Origin: Dyadobacter bucti
GTDB taxonomy: Bacteria; Bacteroidota; Bacteroidia; Cytophagales; Spirosomataceae
Reading direction: 5' to 3'
DNA length: 64,000 nucleotides
Assembly: GCF_005869225.1 (NCBI RefSeq)
Contig: NZ_SWFP01000007.1
Location: 372,001-436,000, forward strand
Position numbers and translations under genes: made by a program. The notes beneath the pieces were generated by a model. It saw nothing but the letters and a program-made list of their open reading frames with translations, did no database searches and was not told the origin of the DNA. Shown piece by piece: positions 35,213 through 43,848 of the stretch (the stretch's first letter is position 1; each line of letters starts with the position of its first letter).

Positions 35213-35425
35213 ATGGGCATAGTTCGATTTAACCACGGTATTTGTGTACCACCCGAAAATTCAGTAACGCCTAATAGGTCTGAAGACACTCATCCTCGTC
35301 ACGGGCACTTAATGGCGTTCGTCGATAAGCTTGACAAAGCTGTGGGGCAAAACAAGGTGCTGCTAGCAAGTCAAGATTTGACTACGCGTCGGAAAATGAA
35401 GCAGGATACATTATCGCCGCGATAA
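35213..35425 (+). pseudogene. umuC: umuC 3'-end remnant (DUF4113 region)
   Basis: The frame ends RHGHLMAFVDKLDKAVGQNK...LASQDLTTRRKMKQDTLSPR followed by a stop. This is the C-terminal part of UmuC (DNA polymerase V catalytic subunit, Y family), where LMxxVDKLN, KVxLASQ and WKMKQExLSPRYTTR recur. About 70 codons remain; the whole polymerase part is missing, and the reading stops exactly where YTTR would follow. The last base of homology is about 35422, close to the truncated end of the coupling-protein gene at 35448, so this is a junction scar. Confidence 0.7.
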
Positions 35426-35447
35426 ATATAGCATCGTATGCAATAGA

Positions 35448-37739
35448 TCAGATAACCGCTGTCATAAAGTTGATGGATGATTCGACAAAGAAATCGCCTT
35501 GCCGATTGATCCATTCCCGGTTCAACCCCTTCAAAATAGTGCGTGCAGATTCCACTGCATCCGTAATGTCAAACATACTCTCGGGATTCAATGGGTTGCA
35601 TCTATGGCTACGTGACAGGTCATCGAAATTGATTGTGTAGAAAGCCGGCTCGACCGGAAAGTTAGACCTGTTTTTAAGCCAGGAATTGTATGCAAGCAGG
35701 GTCAAATCATTGTATTTGAAATCATAAACGAACATCGAAAAGCCTTTCTCAATGTGCTGAGTGATCACATGCGGAAAGACAAAAAATGTCTTTCCGGACC
35801 CCGGAGATCCGCTCACCAGCACCCCTCGAAATGGATTAATGATATTGATCCAGCTCTGCCGCGTTTTGCCCTTGTAACGGTATTCCGCTGGAAGATTGAT
35901 CGAGTATTCGTTTTCCAGAAGTTGTTCAAATTGAGGGAAACTTTCGTTGTCCTTGTTAAAGATGTGGTTACTTAAACGGGCGGTTATCAATCTGGAAAAC
36001 TGGCTCCCTCCGGACAATATAAGTAAGAAACCAACAGCGGTAAATACCATATACAGAGCTGATTTGAGTTGCTCCTCTACCAATGTTTTCAGAATGAGAA
36101 CACTTATAAAATAGATAAAGAGCCCTATCAAAACACTGATTAATGAAGGTTTCAACCGGATATCTTCGCCCTTTTTACCTTTCACTCCGACTAGTGAAAT
36201 GAATAAAAAAACGAGTGCCACAATCTTAGTTTTAATGAACGAAGAGAATCGCCCGGCGGCAAAAATTTTATCCAAAATCCGGTCTGAGATTAAAGATGTC
36301 AGGTGCCAATTTTGAAATGCCTGATAACAAAAATAGTAAAAATGTATTGCGAGGACCAGTATGCTTATCAAACGGGTCATATCGGTTACTTTGCGAAGGC
36401 TTATATCGTTTTCGCGGGTGTTAGATGCCATAATGGGAAGTTTTTTACAATGATTGAGAGAACCCTTTTTTCTTTTTACGTTTGCTTCCACGTAGGTCCA
36501 CTGGTGTAAAACCATCTTGTTTGACAGGATCAAATAGCGAATCCTCTCACCATTAGCAAGTCTAGCGTCATTGCTCTGCTGAGGAGTTAGCAGCAAAGAG
36601 CTTTGTGACGTTACTTGCTGTTCATGACCTGTTGTGGAGTGCTCTTGTCTATGCGTATTCAATATCCTGTTGGCCATGGCGGCATCGATAGCCACACAGC
36701 GCTCCTGAATGGCTTTTGCACTATAATTTTTACCGAGAGAACTTCCATTAAAAACCGCTTTCGAGCGGTGATCGACGTAAGTAATTCCATAGACCAGTCC
36801 GGTATCATTCTTTCGGAGAACGGTGTCGATTCCATCGCGTTCGAGAATATTAGTGAGCCGATCAAGTGTTACATTCGTCTTTCCGTACAATGTGAAATCA
36901 ATCGCGTTTTTGATTCTTAACTTGTCTTTTTGCCGCAGTTGATCGTTAATTTCAAACCGGTTTTGCAGGTAATTCAATGTCGGTTTTTGATGAAAGTCGC
37001 TAGCATTTATGGGCACACCAACCCGTTCACCCTTTGCATTCAGCAGCCGGTAGTGTAGCCCCCCATTCTTGAAAGTTCTGGACTCTTCATTTCCGCGATC
37101 TGCTGTAACATTGTAGCGGTTCAATACGGCGTTTAACTCGGGAATTGAAGTGAATTTGTACTTGTCGATAACCCCTTCAAGAATATTCGATATTGCTCGT
37201 TTGGTCTCAACCTTACCATAGTTTGCACTAACCATCGCGGGCTTTAAATGTTCGGATTGCTGTTGTTTTTTACTAGATGCCTTAACCAGATGAAACTCTT
37301 GTTCAATTTCCTTCCTCGCACTTTCCGATTGGTTTCGTCCGATATTCTGCGTTTCAATCCGGCTTCCATCATGCGCTACTTTTACGCTCACAATGTGGAT
37401 GTGTGGATGCCCGGCATCGTGATGTTGATACACCAGGAATGGCTGATCACCAAAGCCAATCTTCTCCATGTAAGTCTGTGAAATTTCTTTCAAAAGTGCC
37501 TTAGAATGTTGCTCGGAAGGGTCAAAGTTTAGGGAGATATGGACGCTATTTCGAACCACATTTGTGTTCAAAGAAGCCAATTTTAAGAGCAGATTCAGAC
37601 GCTCTTGCTCGGACAGATTTGTGGCATCGTCCGGATAATTTCCTGCCATAATGCACTCTGCAACTCTCTCTTTTAACTTGTTCTCATTGTAGTAGAAAGT
37701 GCTGCGGATCGATGTTCCAGTCTTTATGATTGCAACCAT
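35448..37739 (-). CDS. MobB-type relaxase fused by frameshift to a truncated coupling protein
   Basis: A 763-codon frame made of two genes. Codons 1 to about 433 are a MOBP-type relaxase: the three-His motif HPHIH (H111, H113, H115) and the early NSVHISLNFDPSE block are clear. From Met437 (ATG at 36431) comes a type IV coupling protein of the YWFCY group: HFYYFCYQAF, membrane helices, and the Walker A motif GSPGSGKT at about 641-648. It stops at FMTAVI, so most of the ATPase is lost. One extra A in the A-rich run near 36470 would end the relaxase as KRKKGFSQSL with TAA at 36445-36447, 14 bases before the second ATG. So a frameshift made the fusion and a deletion removed the 3' end. Confidence 0.85.
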   Translation of the reverse strand: MVAIIKTGTSIRSTFYYNENKLKERVAECIMAGNYPDDATNLSEQERLNLLLKLASLNTNVVRNSVHISLNFDPSEQHSKALLKEISQTYMEKIGFGDQPFLVYQHHDAGHPHIHIVSVKVAHDGSRIETQNIGRNQSESARKEIEQEFHLVKASSKKQQQSEHLKPAMVSANYGKVETKRAISNILEGVIDKYKFTSIPELNAVLNRYNVTADRGNEESRTFKNGGLHYRLLNAKGERVGVPINASDFHQKPTLNYLQNRFEINDQLRQKDKLRIKNAIDFTLYGKTNVTLDRLTNILERDGIDTVLRKNDTGLVYGITYVDHRSKAVFNGSSLGKNYSAKAIQERCVAIDAAMANRILNTHRQEHSTTGHEQQVTSQSSLLLTPQQSNDARLANGERIRYLILSNKMVLHQWTYVEANVKRKKGSLNHCKKLPIMASNTRENDISLRKVTDMTRLISILVLAIHFYYFCYQAFQNWHLTSLISDRILDKIFAAGRFSSFIKTKIVALVFLFISLVGVKGKKGEDIRLKPSLISVLIGLFIYFISVLILKTLVEEQLKSALYMVFTAVGFLLILSGGSQFSRLITARLSNHIFNKDNESFPQFEQLLENEYSINLPAEYRYKGKTRQSWINIINPFRGVLVSGSPGSGKTFFVFPHVITQHIEKGFSMFVYDFKYNDLTLLAYNSWLKNRSNFPVEPAFYTINFDDLSRSHRCNPLNPESMFDITDAVESARTILKGLNREWINRQGDFFVESSINFMTAVI

Positions 37740-38143
37740 ATTTTCGAGGCTTTGCTGATGTAGATATTGATCTCATTCACCATCTCGATCAGGCGATTCT
37801 TATCACCCTCATAAGCTTCCAACCAGCATCGGAAATCGGCAATTTGCGAGAGTGCATGCAGTCTTTTAACAGCTTGATTCAGGTTGCCGCCGGCCTTGCT
37901 TAGCTCGCTGCGAAGGCGTGTAAGTTCCACCATCACTTCGTCAAATGACTGGTTCCTGTGGTTGACGATAACCGGCTCGGAAAGCAATACTTTCCTTGCG
38001 TACTCGCTCGTCTTTCGGCATGTTGTTCTTTGCACTTTCCGGAGAAGCTGCTGAAACTCCTCAGGTGTCAAGCGGATATTCAGCCACTTAGTTCGATTGC
38101 TTTTGTCTTTCTTCATCACATTATCATTTTCACGTTTCGACAT
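37724..38143 (-). CDS. MobA-like mobilization accessory protein
   Basis: A 139-residue protein. The N-terminal part NRTKWLNIRLTPEEFQQLLRKVQR (about 15-38) is a ribbon-helix-helix-like DNA-binding segment. The rest is helical, with GGNLNQAVKRLHALSQ (about 91-106), the pattern of relaxosome accessory proteins (MobC/MobA of Bacteroidota elements). It would hold the relaxase at oriT. It overlaps the relaxase gene by 16 bases and has an oriT-like inverted repeat just upstream. A start at the Met at 38116 is also possible. Confidence 0.82.
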   Translation of the reverse strand: MSKRENDNVMKKDKSNRTKWLNIRLTPEEFQQLLRKVQRTTCRKTSEYARKVLLSEPVIVNHRNQSFDEVMVELTRLRSELSKAGGNLNQAVKRLHALSQIADFRCWLEAYEGDKNRLIEMVNEINIYISKASKIWLQS

Positions 38144-38169
38144 TCATTTTTATTCAATCCCCGCCAACG

Positions 38170-38248
38170 ACTCCGGAGTGTTTGGGCGGCCAGATCCTTA
38201 GTTTGTGACACAAACTGACATCTGGCCGATTGCGGATAAGAGGCAATC
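38170..38248. other. Putative oriT: nested inverted repeats
   Basis: Three inverted repeats lie together upstream of the MobA-like gene. First, the palindrome ACTCCGGAGT (38170-38179). Second, a nested hairpin in which CGGCCAGAT (38187-38195) pairs with ATCTGGCCG (38220-38228), enclosing AGTTTGT (38200-38206) paired with ACAAACT (38210-38216). Third, GATTGC (38228-38233) paired with GCAATC (38243-38248). No T-run follows, so a terminator is less likely. The place next to relaxosome genes suggests the transfer origin. Confidence 0.55.
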
Positions 38249-38314
38249 ATTCCAGCTTTTCAGTACTTCAATGTTGTTAACTTCTTTCAAGAGAGATTCA
38301 AAAGGATAAGAGGC

Positions 38315-39195
38315 TTAGGTGATGCTGACCAGCCAATCATTTAAATCTTTGAAGCCATCATAAATACCGCTTGCATCATTGTACTTTTCACTGATCGCCT
38401 TTGCCGCTGAACTGCACTTCAATCCCGCCGTATCCCGATCGAGATATAGGTTAATCTGACTGTGGCGTTCGAGAAATGATCGTGACCTTTCGAAAAGAGA
38501 AATAGAATTAAGTACTACATGATTCTCCGGCACTTCTACTGTTTGAGTCATGATGGTCTTGTACGATAAAAAATCAAACATCCCTTCGAACACTGAAACG
38601 GTCGATGCACCAATATCAATGGTGGTTATGTCTTTCGAAGTGCTCGCAAGCTTTGTAAATGAGTTGCGCAACTCGTAACCACCTGAATCATTCTGCAAGC
38701 CCAACGCAAAATTCCTCCGGTCACCAATTCGGTAATTGACTTGCCTGCAATATCTTTTGGCGATATAGTCAAATACACATCTGGAGGAGATGTACCTGAC
38801 TAGTGATTCACTACTTAAAGTCCCCGTCGATAAAATTTCCAATAGACTTTTAGTAACAGCAGCATCCTTGGAACAGGTCTCGGTCGTGGCTTGTGAAAGG
38901 ATAGATAATCTGAAAATAAATTGACAACCTCGCGGACGGTACACTGATAAAACAGTATAGCAAAATCGACAAGATTCCCACCGCTTCCCAGGCCATGATC
39001 GTACCATCGATTGAGATTTCTATTGACCTTGAATGAGGCAGTCCGCTCATTTCTAAATGGCGATAAATACCAATGGTCGACCTTTCTGATTTTGTCCGGC
39101 TCGAATCCGAGCTCCAATAGATAATCCACAATGTCTAATTCCTTGATTTGTACCAAGTTCAAAAGCCCACCATTTCCCCTTGTTCTTTCTCTCAT
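38315..39195 (-). pseudogene. Frameshifted CHC2/toprim DNA primase
   Basis: Two overlapping frames make one primase. The upstream part (39195 to about 38880) has the zinc-finger-like primase start YLSPFRNERTASFKV and WYDHGLGSGGNLVDFAIL. The downstream part (about 38890 to 38315) has the toprim pattern, with VSVFEGMFDFLSY and INLYLDRDTAG. The change of frame falls near 38870-38900, after LSFHKPRP. Such primases are common on Bacteroidota mobilizable elements. A single base change explains it; a sequencing error is also possible. Confidence 0.72.
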
Positions 39196-39333
39196 TTGGC
39201 TTAATGTTTTGTTTCGTGACAGCGAAAGTAAGGAGCTTGAAAGTCAGACACCTATCCTAGGTAAATTCTCCTTAGGATCGTTTCGCGGGCAATTGGTAGC
39301 TTTGTACAGTTCCAATTCTAACTTAAAAAAGAC

Positions 39334-39612
39334 ATGATGAACGTGAAAGATTTGACCAGTGTGTATGATACCATCATGAGTATCCCCGGAATGAATGATC
39401 AGATCAAAATTGATTTGAAAATCAGCAGACGGAATGTTTTGCTGCTGACCCAGGCAATAAGAAGGGCGTTTAGAATTCCTGGTGATGGAAGCAATACCGA
39501 TTTGATCGACATAGCTTCAAGTGAGTCGAAGGATGAGTTACTGGCGTTGTCAGCTGATTGTCTGCAAAAGTCTGGTCTGGTGGACTTGAACGACCGGCTC
39601 GCAAAGTTGTGA
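39334..39612 (+). CDS. Hypothetical helical protein next to the mobilization module
   Basis: A 92-residue protein MMNVKDLTSVYDTIMSIPGM (the second Met at 39337 is equally likely). It is mostly helical, with KIDLKISRRNVLLLTQAIRRAFRI in the middle and ELLALSADCLQKSGLVDL at the end, and no signal or membrane part. Small proteins of this kind accompany plasmid-type modules in Bacteroidota. No function is known. It is divergent from the primase. Confidence 0.6.
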   Translation: MMNVKDLTSVYDTIMSIPGMNDQIKIDLKISRRNVLLLTQAIRRAFRIPGDGSNTDLIDIASSESKDELLALSADCLQKSGLVDLNDRLAKL

Positions 39613-39771
39613 GAAATTCTTTGCGTCTTAACGGCTACTTAATCAGACAATCACATCTCGAAAAATGGGAAGCTCAAAGATCCGTTTGGGCACATTTGGG
39701 AGATTGGGTGTCCGATTGGGAGAAAAGACTCGGCGATCCATAAATTTCAATATGTCTGGCAAACCTGAAAG

Positions 39772-40227
39772 ATGAAAACATTACTAAAGAGTGAAAAGTT
39801 GATTCTCAGGCATCAGCCCGGAAAGGGTGCCTGGACGTATCATCTGGTAATACCTGGAACGAAAGACATTCAGGGCAGCTGGGGCGAAATGAAAGTATCC
39901 GGTACGATTGATGGCTATGAATTCAAAGATTTGAACCTCGCACCTGTCACAAACGCTGATAAAATGATTTCAGTTAATGGCACCATCAGAAAAGCCATTA
40001 ACAAAGGTGGCGGAGATGAAGTGGCAGTAACCATGTACATGAACTCGGATAATAAGCTCAGCTCAAAGGATCAATTACTTAATTGTTTTGACGATGCTGG
40101 AATGTTAAAAAGATTCAAAGCGCTGCCAAATGATGAGCAGAAAGAGATTATCACCACGATTCTGTCGCAACCGAATGAAAGCAGGCAGGAACAAAAGATC
40201 ATGGACGTTGTCAAACGATTATCATAA
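39772..40227 (+). CDS. DUF1905/YdeI-type protein
   Basis: A 151-residue protein. The front (about 15-90) has the DUF1905 strand pattern GKGAWTYHLVIPG, GSWGEMKVSGTIDGYEF and MYMNSDNKL. The end (about 100-148), FDDAGMLKRFKALPNDEQKEIITTI, resembles the YdeI/bacteriocin-protection helix pair. The family has no settled role. It stands convergent to msrA. Confidence 0.7.
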   Translation: MKTLLKSEKLILRHQPGKGAWTYHLVIPGTKDIQGSWGEMKVSGTIDGYEFKDLNLAPVTNADKMISVNGTIRKAINKGGGDEVAVTMYMNSDNKLSSKDQLLNCFDDAGMLKRFKALPNDEQKEIITTILSQPNESRQEQKIMDVVKRLS

Positions 40228-40233
40228 TGGAAT

Positions 40234-40758
40234 CTACAACCTTTGCCGCTCCGAAGATTTCAACTTCTCCTCATCCACATGACTTGAAAACTGCTTCAAT
40301 AGAATCTTCAATTTTGGGTCAATGAACGTTTTGCAAAACGGCTTGTCGGGGTTTTTATAGTAGTAATCCAGATATTGCTGATCGTTCAACTTGAAGGTCT
40401 TGAACGGAATCACTTTTGAAATGATTGGATCTTCAAACTCCTTTTGCAATATCTCAATAGCCTGCTTTGCTGGGATTACCTGATAGTCATTGAAAGTATA
40501 AACCGCGGATCTGTATTTAGATCGCATCGTATGTTCGGAAGTGCTGCTGTGCGTGTAAAGGTGGATTGCAATTAGGTTTTCAAGGGAAATCGCATCGGGG
40601 TCAAATTCGACAATCACTGCTTCCGAGAATTCAGAAAAATTGCCGTCCGGCTTGATCCAGCCCTGACTTACGTTGACCACGCCCTTTAAGGATTGAAATA
40701 TTGCTTCGGTACACCAATGGCAGCTCCCTCCTAAACCAATTTTGTCTGTCTTTAACAT
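40234..40758 (-). CDS. msrA: Peptide-methionine (S)-S-oxide reductase
   Basis: An MsrA of 174 residues from the ATG at 40758 (MLKTDKIGLGGSCHWCTEA); a longer frame to 40794 has no MsrA character. The catalytic Cys13 is in GGSCHWCTEA, where the usual Phe of GCFWC is His. EFDPDAISLENLIAIHLYTHSS and YRSAVY match the substrate pocket pattern. It repairs S-epimer methionine sulfoxide in the cytosol using thioredoxin. It is divergent from the SDR gene at 40866. The family assignment is sure, but the substitution next to the active Cys is odd. Confidence 0.9.
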   Translation of the reverse strand: MLKTDKIGLGGSCHWCTEAIFQSLKGVVNVSQGWIKPDGNFSEFSEAVIVEFDPDAISLENLIAIHLYTHSSTSEHTMRSKYRSAVYTFNDYQVIPAKQAIEILQKEFEDPIISKVIPFKTFKLNDQQYLDYYYKNPDKPFCKTFIDPKLKILLKQFSSHVDEEKLKSSERQRL

Positions 40759-40865
40759 ATACACTTCACAATGCCTGATTATTGAACACAACAAACCGAC
40801 TTTTGATTACAAGTGGTTGAGCGGCAGCAAGCGTCCTTTGTATTATCATTTAATGCAGAGAAAAA

Positions 40866-41672
40866 ATGAATTATACATTGATAACAGGGGCTTCGGGTGG
40901 AATCGGTGAAGCTTTGGCAATAAAGCTGGCTAAGAAAAAGCATAGCCTTATTCTTGTGGCGCGCAACGCAGAGAAGCTCTCCAAGCTTAGTAAACATTTA
41001 CAGGAAACATACGGAGTGCGGGCAACTTACATTGCAGCAGACATGACTAAACAGGATGCGCCATTTCAAATTTTTCAAGAAACCGAAAAACAAAATTGGG
41101 AGATCGAAATGCTTATCAACAATGCAGGAATTGGATCGGGTGGCGAGTTTGCAACATTGAATTTGCAATCAGAACTGGATCTGATACAACTTAATAATAC
41201 TTCCCTGGTAGCGATGACGCATCTTTTCATGCAGCCTATGCGTGAGCGAAAACGTGGCACAATCGTCAATGTCGCATCGATGGCAGCCTTCGCTCCGGTA
41301 CCTTACATGGCGACTTATGCGGCAAGCAAAGTTTTTGTCCGCTCCTTTACCGAGGCGATAACCGAGGAATGTAAACCATACAATATTGAGGTTATGCTGT
41401 TTGCGCCGGGACTGACAAAAACCAATTTTAATGAAGCTGCGGGCATCAATAATAAAAAAGGAGTCGGATTAAACTCAGATTATCAAACAGCTGTCACTCA
41501 AACGCCGGAAGAAGTGGCAGATGAATTATTGAAAGCTTTGGAGACAAAAAAACATTTCCAGGTATCCGGAAGCAGAAACCGGATCGGCGCACGGTTGACT
41601 ACCTTATTGCCGAATGCGATGATCGCCCGATTTATGGCCAATTCCTATCGGAAAAAATCAGGTTTGATTTAG
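40866..41672 (+). CDS. Short-chain dehydrogenase/reductase
   Basis: A 268-residue NAD(P)-dependent oxidoreductase. The cofactor motif is TGASGGIGEALA (about 6-17), then NNAGIGSGG, and the active site YAASK (Y155-K159 region) preceded by Ser in VASMAAFAPVPYMATYAASK. The order matches the classical SDR family. It is followed after 12 bases by an AraC regulator on the same strand, which may control it or sense its product. The substrate is unknown. Confidence 0.9.
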   Translation: MNYTLITGASGGIGEALAIKLAKKKHSLILVARNAEKLSKLSKHLQETYGVRATYIAADMTKQDAPFQIFQETEKQNWEIEMLINNAGIGSGGEFATLNLQSELDLIQLNNTSLVAMTHLFMQPMRERKRGTIVNVASMAAFAPVPYMATYAASKVFVRSFTEAITEECKPYNIEVMLFAPGLTKTNFNEAAGINNKKGVGLNSDYQTAVTQTPEEVADELLKALETKKHFQVSGSRNRIGARLTTLLPNAMIARFMANSYRKKSGLI

Positions 41673-41684
41673 CTAACTTGTACG

Positions 41685-42596
41685 ATGGAAACGACAACAA
41701 CAGTTCACATTCAGTCGATCAGCCAGCTGCACCAACTCTTGCAGCTGCCGAAGCCCAGGCATCCGCTGGTGAGCCTGACGAGGTTCGAGGATTTCCCTGA
41801 GATCAAAATTGAACAGCGGACAAGGCTTATTACGGAGTTCTATCAAGTGACTTTGAAGAAAGAATGTCCGTGCAAAATACAATACGGCCAAAGTATGTTC
41901 GATTTTGATGAGGGCGTAATGTCTTGCTTTGCACCCAGGCAAGTAAGCTTTATCGAGAAGGATTTCGCTTTTGCAAAAGCTGGCTGGCAGCTGTCCATTC
42001 ATCCGGATTTCCTTCGTAACTCGGCTCTGGTTGGCAAGATTAAGTCTTACGGATATTTCGATTATGCAGTCAATGAAGCTCTCATCCTTTCAGATGACGA
42101 ACAAAAGACGGTGGAAAACATCTTCCTCCAACTGCAAAAGGAATTATCGCTGCCGACTGACAATTTCAGTCAGGAAGTATGGATTGCCAACATTGAGCTC
42201 ATGCTGACTTACTGCGACCGATACTACAACAGACAGTTTATCACCCGTAAAACAATCAGCAACGAACTTCTGAATAAAGTTGAGAGAATCTTGAACAATT
42301 ACTTTGATTCCGATCAGCTCAACAATGGTTTACCCACGGCGCAATTTCTGGCCGAGGAATTACATTTGTCTTCCAAGTATCTGAGCGATTGCCTGAAACA
42401 GCTCACCGGGAGCACTACCCAACATTTGATCCACGAAAAGCTGATCGAACGTGCTAAAGAGCGATTATCGACTACGCATCTATCTGTTAGTGAAATTGCC
42501 TATGCATTAGGTTTCGATTATCCGCAATCGTTTAGCAAGCTTTTCAAAACGAAGACACGGCAAACACCGCTGCAATTCCGGGCGGGCTATAACTAG
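41685..42596 (+). CDS. AraC-family transcription regulator
   Basis: A 303-residue regulator. The N-terminal part (about 1-190) is a cupin-like ligand domain. The C-terminal double helix-turn-helix (about 205-300) has FLAEELHLSSKYLSDCLKQLTG and SVSEIAYALGFDYPQSFSKLFKTKTRQTPLQFR, the AraC signature. It probably shares the transcript of the SDR gene upstream. The ligand is unknown. Confidence 0.92.
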   Translation: METTTTVHIQSISQLHQLLQLPKPRHPLVSLTRFEDFPEIKIEQRTRLITEFYQVTLKKECPCKIQYGQSMFDFDEGVMSCFAPRQVSFIEKDFAFAKAGWQLSIHPDFLRNSALVGKIKSYGYFDYAVNEALILSDDEQKTVENIFLQLQKELSLPTDNFSQEVWIANIELMLTYCDRYYNRQFITRKTISNELLNKVERILNNYFDSDQLNNGLPTAQFLAEELHLSSKYLSDCLKQLTGSTTQHLIHEKLIERAKERLSTTHLSVSEIAYALGFDYPQSFSKLFKTKTRQTPLQFRAGYN

Positions 42597-42947
42597 GAAC
42601 TTTACCGGGTATTTCGTCTGATCATGCTCAGGGAGGAATTGTGTGAAAAAAACGAGAAAAAAGAAAGCCTTTCTAGCAGTGGCCCTCTATCAGCCAAAAG
42701 GAAATGGAATAAGTGCCCATCGGGCTGGCGGTTTAACTTTTCACCTCCTCTGCGATGGAAGAAGCCGCCATTATGCCGTAAGCTTTTGGCAGCTTCTCGT
42801 AGTCTTAGCAAATAGGGCCACTTATTTAGCTGCCCTTTTGCCGAGTTTGTTTGTCAGACTTTAATTACCGGAATTAATGCAATCAAAATTTTTCTAAAAG
42901 ATAGAATTTATTAAATTTGATAGGTCCGTTGCCAATCAAAACATCAA
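42597..42947. other. Gap after the AraC gene, no supported gene
   Basis: Short frames exist on both strands (for example 42643-42864 plus and 42602-42811 minus), but they overlap each other and none has coding character, so I do not call a gene. The sequence turns AT-rich from about 42870 towards the integration-site-like region. Confidence 0.4.
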
Positions 42948-43015
42948 GGTGAGCAATTCGAGAGCAGGCAAAAATTAGCTTTTTAAGATATTGATTCAGA
43001 GAAGATTACAAAAAA

Positions 43016-43037
43016 GTTCGAATCTCTTCCTCTCTGC
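43016..43037 (+). pseudogene. tRNA-Ser 3'-end fragment
   Basis: The bases correspond to the T-loop (GTTCGAATC) and the acceptor arm (CCTCTC.GC) seen at the end of tRNA-Ser genes. The T-stem is imperfect and no D-arm or anticodon arm can be folded upstream, so it is not a working tRNA. A hairpin terminator follows 24 bases later, as after real tRNA genes. Confidence 0.5.
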
Positions 43038-43060
43038 GAGTATCAATTACAAAAAGCATT

Positions 43061-43094
43061 AAAAGCCTGTAAATCATACATTTACAGGCTTTTT
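43061..43094 (+). terminator. Strong hairpin terminator after the tRNA-like fragment
   Basis: AAAAGCCTGTAAAT pairs with ATTTACAGGCTTTT around a five-base loop (CATAC), followed by TTGTTTTTTGG. It is a perfect 14-base stem with a T-rich tail, the clearest terminator in the window. Confidence 0.85.
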
Positions 43095-43259
43095 TGTTTT
43101 TTGGATTTAGTCAAAATATGCAAATATTCGCCATATCTAGGTGAGCATCGGGTGAGCAGTTTGAAACTGGAAAACTGCCAATCCGCATTAGAAGATGAGC
43201 AGACCGATATTATGATGAAAAAGTATTAAGATCGATACTGCGCCGCATTTTACTAGTAT

Positions 43260-43829
43260 TCAACGAATACTTCTCCGTATCCTGCTCAACGAGGATTGTG
43301 TGATTCCCAGATATGAAGCCAGATAAGACAACGGAATGCGATTTGCAAGATTAGGGAATTTTTCCAGGAATGAAAGATACCGTTCTTTCGCATCTTCCGA
43401 CATCATCGGGCTGATTTTGTTCACTTTATCTGCCAAACCTTTGGCAGTTATCTTAGAGATGATATTATCCCATTCTATGATCGTCATCGACAACTCTCTC
43501 ATTGCATTCCTTGACAGAACAAAGTATGAACAATCTGTAACAGCCTGAATATATTCGGTAGATGGGATCTCTTGGTTGTAGCTGTTTATATCTGCCAGAA
43601 AACGATTCTCTTCCATGAAATACTTAGTGATTTCTTCCCCCTTGTTATTGTAATAACAAATTCTCATGATCCCATTTACCAGAAAAATAATCTCACGGGG
43701 TATTCTCCCTGCCTCCTGGAAGTATTCGTCTTTTTTGATTTCCTTAAACACAACCTTGCTTTTGACTAAATCAATTTGGGTCGGGTTCAAATTGCCGAAC
43801 TGTAATAAGTAACTGATGAGTGCTTCCAT
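43260..43829 (-). CDS. Crp/Fnr-family regulator
   Basis: A 189-residue regulator with a cyclic-nucleotide-type barrel (about 20-110: FKEIKKDEYFQEAGRIPREIIFLVNGIMRICYYN) and a short C-terminal winged helix with IPLSYLASYLGITQSSLSRIRRSIR. The N-terminal barrel followed by a Tyr/Phe-rich region is common in Bacteroidota Crp-like proteins that do not bind cAMP. It lies 19 bases upstream of the SDR gene on the same strand, so both are probably one transcript. It is only distantly like the regulator at 20054. Confidence 0.87.
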   Translation of the reverse strand: MEALISYLLQFGNLNPTQIDLVKSKVVFKEIKKDEYFQEAGRIPREIIFLVNGIMRICYYNNKGEEITKYFMEENRFLADINSYNQEIPSTEYIQAVTDCSYFVLSRNAMRELSMTIIEWDNIISKITAKGLADKVNKISPMMSEDAKERYLSFLEKFPNLANRIPLSYLASYLGITQSSLSRIRRSIR

Positions 43830-43848
43830 TGCAACAATTTCATTGGGG

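Larger units (their letters stand above)
42948..43158. other. Integration-site-like region: tRNA-Ser 3' end and GGTGAGCA repeats
   Basis: GGTGAGCA occurs at 42948-42955, 43140-43147 and 43151-43158; the last two are 11 bases apart, about one helix turn. Between them, at 43016-43037, lies TTCGAATCTCTTCCTCTC and neighbouring bases, which resemble the T-loop and acceptor 3' side of tRNA-Ser, without the rest of a tRNA. Repeats on both sides of a tRNA-end core are the layout of tyrosine-recombinase attachment sites. No integrase gene lies in the window. Inference from layout. Confidence 0.5.

Noticed and set aside
36659-36920. Small frames opposite the relaxase gene
   Set aside because: They are shadows of the relaxase coding sequence on the other strand.
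39558-39743. 61-codon frame after the 92-residue hypothetical gene
   Set aside because: It overlaps the end of a better gene in another frame and shows only a Trp-rich tail; not supported.
42602-42864. Overlapping short frames on both strands
   Set aside because: Frames on opposite strands overlap one another, and none shows domain pattern or a clear start.
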